The position numbers and the translations under genes were made by a program. From a bacterium UBA2214 (GTDB lineage Bacteria > Zhuqueibacterota > Zhuqueibacteria > Residuimicrobiales > Residuimicrobiaceae), in the NCBI GenBank assembly GCA_002327255.1, contig DCUM01000016.1, positions 19,622-48,650 on the forward strand: a stretch of DNA of 29,029 nt, written 5' to 3'. The notes under the pieces were generated by a model, which did no database searches, was not told the DNA's origin, and saw only the letters and a program-made list of their open reading frames with translations. Positions within the stretch are counted from its first letter, which is position 1. Each line of letters starts with the position of its first letter. Shown piece by piece: positions 23,094 through 29,029 of the stretch.

Positions 23094-24125
23094 TCAAAAA
23101 ACGAATGCACAACCGAGGCGGTGAACATACTCGAATTCAACCGCCGTAAAGGCATAATCGACGCGCAAGCCGCGCCAGCTCAAACCGGCGCCCGCCGACA
23201 AGCCGGCGCGGTTATAACCACAGCGCAGCGCAAAACGGGCCAGATCGAATTCCAGGCCGAAGAGATGCTCCTGATCGTACTTTTCCTGAAAAGTCCAGAA
23301 AAAAGTCAAATGGCTGTTGTGAAACCCTGTGGCCTGGCGATAGGAAACGCCGGCCAGGGTGGCGCGCCGGATGCTTTCCTCCTTCTGGTTATTCCACACC
23401 AGCGTGGTGCGGGTGAAATCAAGCATCGAGAAACCCAGACACACCTCCCCCATCCTGCGGATGTCCAACAAATGCGCCAGGCTGAATTTCATCATCAAAC
23501 CAAAATCCACCCCAATGCCGGATGCGCTGCTCTGCGCCAGCGATTGGCGCAATATTTTCACATTGAGACCGATGGGTATCTCCACGGGCAGATCGGTATA
23601 GAGCCAGCCCAGCGGGATCACGGTTCGAATCGGCCGGGCAAACGAGAGATAGATGGCATCCTCGACGTCGCGGATGCTTCCTGCGACGGTGCCATCGGGA
23701 CGCAAAGCCGGATTCTCAAGCCGGTCGATGAATGAATCCCCGCGAAGTTTGGGATAGACCGGAATGTCGTCGACGCTGAATCGCGTCCAGTGCAGACTCA
23801 GATTGCCGCCTGCGGGCATGGGCACTCTGCCGCTCAGCCAGGTGAACGAAGCCATGGGCGCACCCGGCGTGCCAAAAGTGGGCGCATACATCATCGCGAC
23901 TTCCGGCCGCGACGCGAAGGCCATGCCGGCCGGATTATAGCGAAACACTTCATTACCGCCATAGGCGGCAACCATGGCGCCGCCCAGTGCCAGTGACCGT
24001 GCGCCCACGCCGAGGTCTAGCGTAGCCGCCGCGTAACGTCCTTCAGCCCGGGCAGTGTGCGCTCCCTGCCAGCAGCCGATGAGCAGCAGCAAATACCAGC
24101 CGATATGAGATGTTTTTACCGTCAT
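23094..24125 (-). CDS. porV: PorV/PorQ-family outer-membrane protein (T9SS)
   Basis: A 343-residue outer-membrane barrel of the UPF0164/PorV family. A signal peptide is followed by the hallmark LDLGVGARSLALGGAMVAAYGGNEVFRYNPAGMAF, typical of PorV and PorQ, and many amphipathic strands. In type IX secretion PorV carries cargo from the translocon to the PorU sortase. The gene begins 1 nt after the stop of the porU-like gene, the same pairing as in Bacteroidota, which favours PorV over PorQ. The ATG is the only sensible start. The family call is firm; the PorV versus PorQ assignment is inferred from position. Confidence 0.85.
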   Translation of the reverse strand: MTVKTSHIGWYLLLLIGCWQGAHTARAEGRYAAATLDLGVGARSLALGGAMVAAYGGNEVFRYNPAGMAFASRPEVAMMYAPTFGTPGAPMASFTWLSGRVPMPAGGNLSLHWTRFSVDDIPVYPKLRGDSFIDRLENPALRPDGTVAGSIRDVEDAIYLSFARPIRTVIPLGWLYTDLPVEIPIGLNVKILRQSLAQSSASGIGVDFGLMMKFSLAHLLDIRRMGEVCLGFSMLDFTRTTLVWNNQKEESIRRATLAGVSYRQATGFHNSHLTFFWTFQEKYDQEHLFGLEFDLARFALRCGYNRAGLSAGAGLSWRGLRVDYAFTAVEFEYVHRLGCAFVF

Positions 24126-24126
24126 T

Positions 24127-27100
24127 TTATTTCAACCGTGCCAATTTACCGGTCACTTCGCGGGTTACGCCGCCGGCGCGCGCCGTAAAGCGATAAAAGT
24201 AGACGCCATTGGCGACCTGCCGTCCCTCCTCATCGTCGCCCTCCCAGGTCAACTCATGATAATCGCTGCTCAACGGATGGGGGTCCTCTCCCATGGTGCG
24301 GCCATCGGATTCGAAAATTTTCCGGCCCGCGGCGGTGTAGATTTGCAAAGAGACCCAGTCCGCCGCTTGGGTGAGGAGATAGGCGAAAACTGTTTTTTTC
24401 GCAAAAGGATTGGGGTAATTTCCCAGCCATTGCACGGAAAAATCACCAGCCACCTGAAAGAACATCTCCAGCGGCGCGCTGGCATTGCCGTTGCAGTCGC
24501 GGGCGGAGATCATCAGGCGGTGTGTTCCGGGTTCCAGGTGCGGCCGGATGTTCAGTGTCACCCGGTTGCCGTCCGCAACCGAATCGGGCAAGGAGCAATC
24601 CTCCTGCTCCAGTGCATTGCCATCCAGCGTCAACAGCACAGCGCCGGGTGAAATATCGATGCCATTATGATCGAGAATATGCAGCAAGAGATGGGGTTCA
24701 CGGCTGACGTACATGCCGTGGCTGTAGGGTTTGCCGTCGAACATGGCCTGAATGCGCGGCGGTTCGCCGTCCCGGGCCCAGAGGATGGTATAGCGGCCAT
24801 CCTGACGCAGTACCATTTTCAGCAGCCGGCCGCCGGGCACCGCCTCCTGGCGCATCCATTTCCGCGTCTCCGGAGCATAGCGAAAAACGGCTGCCGCGGT
24901 GAGGTCTCCGGGCAGTGGCGCAGCGGCACTCAAATCCTGAAGCAGTTCAAGGCCGGCGCCCAACGCCGCGGGCCGGGAGAAGCGGATATCGTAGACGGGC
25001 ACCGCCGCGGAGGCATAAAAATCGGGTTGATCGAGCGGCGCCGCAGCCGCCAGGGTCTGCACCGAAACCACCATGGCGCCATTCCCGGCCGCTCCGGGTG
25101 AAACCAGCCAGGTGCGGTCGTCCCATTGCAAAGAGTCACAGATGCCGGTTTGACAAAGAAAACCGCCGCCCGCCGCGAGTCCAAACGCCGTGACATTGAT
25201 TTTGCCGGCGATATCGCGACGCACCGCTCCCGGCGCCTGAACGATGAAATGCAATTTCGCGGGACCGGGCGGCAGAACGGCCGGAAGAGCGGCTATGACG
25301 GTCTCGCGGGGCTTGATCAGCACGGTATCCTCCGCGACAGCTTCCCATAAATGCGTGACCGTATTCCAGTACTGCAATTGCACGGTCACCGGTCCGCTTC
25401 CCGCTCCCCAATTCCGTATCGGCAGATGCAGCTCCGGCACGATCTCGCCGCCCCATGACACGCGCGCAAAGGTAACCTCCAAATCCATCCGGTCCGGCTG
25501 GATGTACATGGTTGTGGTTGATTTCTTCTCGCTGCCATCCTGCAGAACCGCCACAAAGGTATAATTGATCCGGTCCATCGCCCGAGCCAGTGCACTCTGG
25601 TACCAGCCATCCGGCCTGAGCGAAAGGGCCAGGGAATCGCTGCCGTACAGACACCACAGCTGGCGTATCTCGCCGCGTGCGGCGACGCGCGCCCTGAAGT
25701 AGAGGCTGTCCCCTCCGGCCGTTACCACCTGGGTGGAGTCAAAAAAGACTTCACCCAGTGAAAAACGGCCGGCGCCATGAGCCTGGGCAAGTCCGAGACC
25801 ATCCTCGCCATAGACCCGGACGACGGCATCCTGGCTGGAAAGGACGGGTGGCAAAACCAGCGCATGGGCGCTGGTTGCGTTTGCAAAGGTGAACGCGATC
25901 GACGCGAGTGGAATTCCGTTTTCTCCGTTCCATTCCAAGACACCGCTGCCCTGGGCGAACGGCCAGATCACCTGGCATCTCAGGGTGTCGCTGCGATTAT
26001 AGAACGTTTTATCGAGAGAAACGGAGGCTTTTTGTGTGGCCAGGCGCAGTCGCGTCGCCGGATCGCCGAGCAGATTGTACTGGTTGACCTCCGAGAGGGA
26101 GATATCGTGTCCATAGGATTGAGCGAAATAGCGCGTCTTGCCGCCATAGATGATTTCGCCCAGCGTCGCCCCGGGATGTTCATAGAGCCAGTCCATGATG
26201 GCGGTCTGGAGATAATCGTCATTATCGCGCCAGCCGAAACCGCTGGCGCCGAGGAAGGCCATGGTGCCGCGTTCCGGAGTGAAGAGCATGGTCTCGGCCA
26301 GGGTGGGGGACTGCACCTGTTCAAAAGCGCCGGTGTAGCAGGTCATACTGAGAACGATGGGGTAGCGATTGCGGTTGGACATAACCTCCACATCTTCGAG
26401 GCGGAGCAGCCCGTTGTCCGACCAGATGGCGCCTCCGCCATGTCCATGGAAATTGACCACGGCACAGCCCTGATCGAGGTGATCCAGCAACTGCGGCGTT
26501 GACCCGAAGAAGGGATCGTTCGCCAGGGTTGCGTCGCGCGTGGTGAAGAGGAGTGCGGTGTCAAACGCCGGCGGCGTTTTCGCCGCCAGGGCGATACCCT
26601 TGTCGCGAAAAATCATGCCATTGCCGCCGATGAAGAGGAGACGGTTCCGCCACGCCCCCATGGAGGCGCCTTTTTCATGGGCGAGGATTTTATCCACCAC
26701 CACCTTGAGCTGCTCTGCATCGACAGCCGGCAGCCGTCCTACAAAGACATCGGCGAACTCATCGTCGCCCTGCAGCAGGCCATACCAGTAATCGCACGAA
26801 GCGGCGCCGTATTTCAGCGTCTGCCGCATATAGACGGGCATGATATCCAGCGTGTCTCCGGCGGCGGTTTCGCGATGATAACTGCCGTCTCCGACCAGCA
26901 GCACATAACGCAGGGGCCAACTCTGATAGGCCCATTTTAAAAACGCCTTGATGGCGTGGGGACTGCGCAATCCATGATTGAAATGATCGAGGATATCTTC
27001 CAGCGCCACCCGTGCAACACGATGCCCCTGACTTTGACGCCACTGCAGCAGTGCGGTCAGGGAGGCGTCGCGTGCCCACTTGCGCGGCACAATGGCGACA

Positions 27101-28899
27101 TAGTCGACCTGATTATCGGCAGCCGGATTCCATTCGGCCTCGACCCGTTCGATGCGCAGCGGCGCTTTTTTGGCCGCGGCGGTCACCGCGACATAGCAGG
27201 TCTGACGGGAAGGCACGGTATCGTTGAATTGAACCCGATAGGAATCGCCCCCTTCGACGCTGCTGAGGCGCGCAACGCTGGCGCCGGTGATCTTGCCGGC
27301 GCCCAGTTTGAATATCTCCACATCCGGCGTGGTGAAACCGTCGAGCATGAACTGGAACAAGCCCAAATCATAATCGGGAGGAATCGAGAACTTTAAAAAA
27401 TTGTCATGGGCGCGATAGAGCCGCGGAAAGGTGATTTCGAACCAGTTCAGCGCCAGATAGTCGGTTTGTGAAGGATCGTATTCATTGAACACCGTGAGGG
27501 TATTGCTCCCTGAACGGAGATACCCCGGCAGCAGGTTCATGTCCGCGAAACTGGAGAGCTCGAGGATGCTTTGCCGCAACGCCTGGCCGCGCCGCACAAA
27601 ACGGTCATTGAGAAACAGCGCCGCCTGATGGGGCCGGGGATTGTCGGAGGTCACGCCGGTCAGCATGGCGCGCACTTGCACCGGCAGCGCCGAGCGGGCA
27701 TCGGGATGGCGCAGCGTGAAGGAATAGGTGCGTTTGCTGCCGGAGGGAATGCCGCCGTCAAAGAGCCAGTGATCCCGCAGTGAATCGATCATGCCGATGT
27801 CGTAATAGTGCTGAAAATAGTTATCCTCCTCCACATGCACGGTTTCGTAGAAGGAAAAAGGCCGCTGTGGCGCGTCTGTGGCATTGCTCAGCGCTTCGGT
27901 GGGCTCTTCGCCGAGCCATTCGGTCTGTGCATCGTCCCAGGAGAGCCAGTACACCGCCACCTTGCTGTACGGATCCTGATAGAGATCCGCGGATTTATGT
28001 TGCAGCGTCTGACGCAGCGTCTCGCCCCAGAATTCGAAATAATCCCGATCATGGAACTGCCCATCCCGCCATCCCGATGCGAAAATCGGGACGGATTTTC
28101 CCGCGCGCGTCAATTTCAAACGTTTGAAATCGATATCAAGCAGCTTCAGACCGGCCGCCTGCAATTCGGCGCCGGTGATGCGATACCAGCCATCTTCGTC
28201 AATGTAAATTTTGCAGGGGCCGGCGGCCTTGAAACGGGCCGCCGTCTGTACAGCGCTCATCGATGCGGGACGTGCCGGGTGGGAGAGATCGGAGAAAACG
28301 GATGGGGCGGCACGGCCCGGGACCGCCAGCGCCGCCTCGGCGCTGATTTCCAGCCGAAAGTGCGAGAAACAGGAGAGCTCCTGTTTCAGGACATCATAGT
28401 GATAGGGACAGATGCGCAGGCGCCACAGTTTTTCCCCCGCGGCATGCCCCAGTGGCAGCATTTCCGCCAACTGCCCGGGACCCGAGACCGCATGGAGGGG
28501 ACTTGGGGAGGCGTTCATGTATTGCGGCAGAGCGGGCACATCCTCCAGGCGCCACGGCGGCGGCATGCTGATGCGCTGCGGTGAAGCCGCAGAGACAATC
28601 GTCACCCCGGCCCGGGCGCAGGGCCAGTTCAACAGCAGCACCTGGTGCGGCAAGGCCGGCAGAGCGGCCTCCTGCAGCAGCGGCCAATCCGGCACCCGAA
28701 AACGGCTGAACAAACCCTCTTCTGTTGACACGGTATCCCACGCCACGGCGGGCGCCTCGACATCGATGATGAGGCGCTCCTGCGTGTTTTCGACAATACG
28801 ATACCATGTTTGACTGTGCAGAATCGAAGCCAGGCCGGATAGAAGGATGCAAAGGGGAATGAGGGAACGGCTCATTCGATGTGGGATGACACGATTCAT
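24127..28899 (-). CDS. porU: PorU-like C25 (gingipain-type) peptidase, T9SS sortase
   Basis: About 1590 residues. A signal peptide and beta-rich N-terminal PorU-type region lead to a peptidase C25 domain (about 640-960). It has the catalytic His in NFHGHGGGAIW (H818/H820) and catalytic Cys C854 in MTCYTGAFEQ, followed by GASGFGWRDND and NLLGDPATRLR. Long beta-rich Ig-like regions follow, then a FlgD/T9SS-type C-terminal domain (about 1490-1590) with GNYPNPFAKKT and NGVYFYRFTA. PorU cleaves cargo C-terminal domains at the cell surface and attaches cargo to lipopolysaccharide. It is larger than Porphyromonas PorU. The ATG at 28897-28899 has GAGG just upstream. An ATG 24 nt downstream is possible, and the longest reading from 28941 runs through a palindrome. 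The porV-like gene follows 1 nt later. A secreted C25 protease cargo is an alternative, but context favours PorU. Confidence 0.85.
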   Translation of the reverse strand: MNRVIPHRMSRSLIPLCILLSGLASILHSQTWYRIVENTQERLIIDVEAPAVAWDTVSTEEGLFSRFRVPDWPLLQEAALPALPHQVLLLNWPCARAGVTIVSAASPQRISMPPPWRLEDVPALPQYMNASPSPLHAVSGPGQLAEMLPLGHAAGEKLWRLRICPYHYDVLKQELSCFSHFRLEISAEAALAVPGRAAPSVFSDLSHPARPASMSAVQTAARFKAAGPCKIYIDEDGWYRITGAELQAAGLKLLDIDFKRLKLTRAGKSVPIFASGWRDGQFHDRDYFEFWGETLRQTLQHKSADLYQDPYSKVAVYWLSWDDAQTEWLGEEPTEALSNATDAPQRPFSFYETVHVEEDNYFQHYYDIGMIDSLRDHWLFDGGIPSGSKRTYSFTLRHPDARSALPVQVRAMLTGVTSDNPRPHQAALFLNDRFVRRGQALRQSILELSSFADMNLLPGYLRSGSNTLTVFNEYDPSQTDYLALNWFEITFPRLYRAHDNFLKFSIPPDYDLGLFQFMLDGFTTPDVEIFKLGAGKITGASVARLSSVEGGDSYRVQFNDTVPSRQTCYVAVTAAAKKAPLRIERVEAEWNPAADNQVDYVAIVPRKWARDASLTALLQWRQSQGHRVARVALEDILDHFNHGLRSPHAIKAFLKWAYQSWPLRYVLLVGDGSYHRETAAGDTLDIMPVYMRQTLKYGAASCDYWYGLLQGDDEFADVFVGRLPAVDAEQLKVVVDKILAHEKGASMGAWRNRLLFIGGNGMIFRDKGIALAAKTPPAFDTALLFTTRDATLANDPFFGSTPQLLDHLDQGCAVVNFHGHGGGAIWSDNGLLRLEDVEVMSNRNRYPIVLSMTCYTGAFEQVQSPTLAETMLFTPERGTMAFLGASGFGWRDNDDYLQTAIMDWLYEHPGATLGEIIYGGKTRYFAQSYGHDISLSEVNQYNLLGDPATRLRLATQKASVSLDKTFYNRSDTLRCQVIWPFAQGSGVLEWNGENGIPLASIAFTFANATSAHALVLPPVLSSQDAVVRVYGEDGLGLAQAHGAGRFSLGEVFFDSTQVVTAGGDSLYFRARVAARGEIRQLWCLYGSDSLALSLRPDGWYQSALARAMDRINYTFVAVLQDGSEKKSTTTMYIQPDRMDLEVTFARVSWGGEIVPELHLPIRNWGAGSGPVTVQLQYWNTVTHLWEAVAEDTVLIKPRETVIAALPAVLPPGPAKLHFIVQAPGAVRRDIAGKINVTAFGLAAGGGFLCQTGICDSLQWDDRTWLVSPGAAGNGAMVVSVQTLAAAAPLDQPDFYASAAVPVYDIRFSRPAALGAGLELLQDLSAAAPLPGDLTAAAVFRYAPETRKWMRQEAVPGGRLLKMVLRQDGRYTILWARDGEPPRIQAMFDGKPYSHGMYVSREPHLLLHILDHNGIDISPGAVLLTLDGNALEQEDCSLPDSVADGNRVTLNIRPHLEPGTHRLMISARDCNGNASAPLEMFFQVAGDFSVQWLGNYPNPFAKKTVFAYLLTQAADWVSLQIYTAAGRKIFESDGRTMGEDPHPLSSDYHELTWEGDDEEGRQVANGVYFYRFTARAGGVTREVTGKLARLK

Positions 28900-28921
28900 A
28901 AACCTCGACAAGGCTGCCTTA

Positions 28922-28972
28922 CCCGGATGCCGGGAATCCAAAAATTAAAGAATCCTGGTGAACACTGGATTC
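28922..28972. repeat. Inverted repeats upstream of the porU-like gene
   Basis: CCCGG (28922-28926) and CCGGG (28930-28934) form a short hairpin with a 3-nt loop. GAATCC (28950-28955) and GGATTC (28967-28972) form a second one with an 11-nt spacer. Both lie 23-73 bp before the probable porU start and could be operator-like or REP-like DNA. No convincing -10/-35 pair is seen in 28900-29029, which otherwise holds no gene I can support. Confidence 0.3.
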
Positions 28973-29029
28973 TGCAGGAGTGTTAATGCACCGGAAACGC
29001 TGAAAACCACCGGGTTGCCGGTTACAAAC

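Overview
The window fits a fairly GC-rich bacterium of the Fibrobacterota-Chlorobiota-Bacteroidota (FCB) group. My best guess is a candidate lineage such as KSB1, Calditrichota or Zixibacteria. The main reasons are a type IX secretion system (T9SS) PorU-PorV pair, a giant secreted protein with an NYPNPFN-type T9SS C-terminal domain, and DUF5683-like and DUF4834-like small proteins. No rRNA, tRNA, CRISPR array, prophage or insertion sequence was recognised. The placement rests on gene content alone.

Region 1 (1-5448, all minus strand) looks like one long transcription unit starting from a good sigma70-like promoter at 5420-5448. In transcription order it holds an HD-domain protein, a YfiM/DUF2279-like exported protein, purF, a UbiA-family prenyltransferase, a two-cluster ferredoxin, a geranylgeranyl-reductase-family flavoprotein and ftsY, which is cut by the window edge. 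The tightly overlapping UbiA-ferredoxin-reductase trio suggests attachment of an isoprenoid chain to an acceptor followed by ferredoxin-driven saturation of that chain. The reductase carries an archaeal-type PVRCAEG motif.

Region 2 (5580-13085, minus strand) starts from a promoter at 13057-13085. It runs folB, folK, a deoxynucleoside kinase, a small membrane protein, an MsbA-type ABC transporter, an O-antigen ligase-like membrane protein, a GAF/HD-GYP cyclic-di-GMP phosphodiesterase, ridA and a DUF5683-like membrane protein. Two arrays of 10-bp tandem repeats lie between the ABC transporter and the ligase, so this may be more than one transcript.

Region 3 (13225-21072, plus strand) is one gene for a secreted protein of about 2615 residues. 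It combines an SGNH/GDSL hydrolase domain, VCBS/FG-GAP calcium-binding repeats, an ASPIC/UnbV-like domain, about eleven Ig-like (invasin/Big type) domains, cadherin/PKD/Fn3-like modules and a T9SS sorting domain. A nested hairpin lies between it and the divergent folB promoter.

Region 4 (21178-28899, minus strand, convergent with the giant gene) reads porU-like sortase, porV-like barrel, a lipoprotein with Fn3-like modules and an outer-membrane barrel with a C-terminal coiled coil. Together with region 3 it places part of a T9SS export and attachment machine beside a probable large cargo.

Several gene starts look non-standard. Strong Shine-Dalgarno sequences point to CTG (ftsY), ATC (the HD-GYP gene), TTG (the O-antigen ligase gene) and GTG (the kinase, folK and others).
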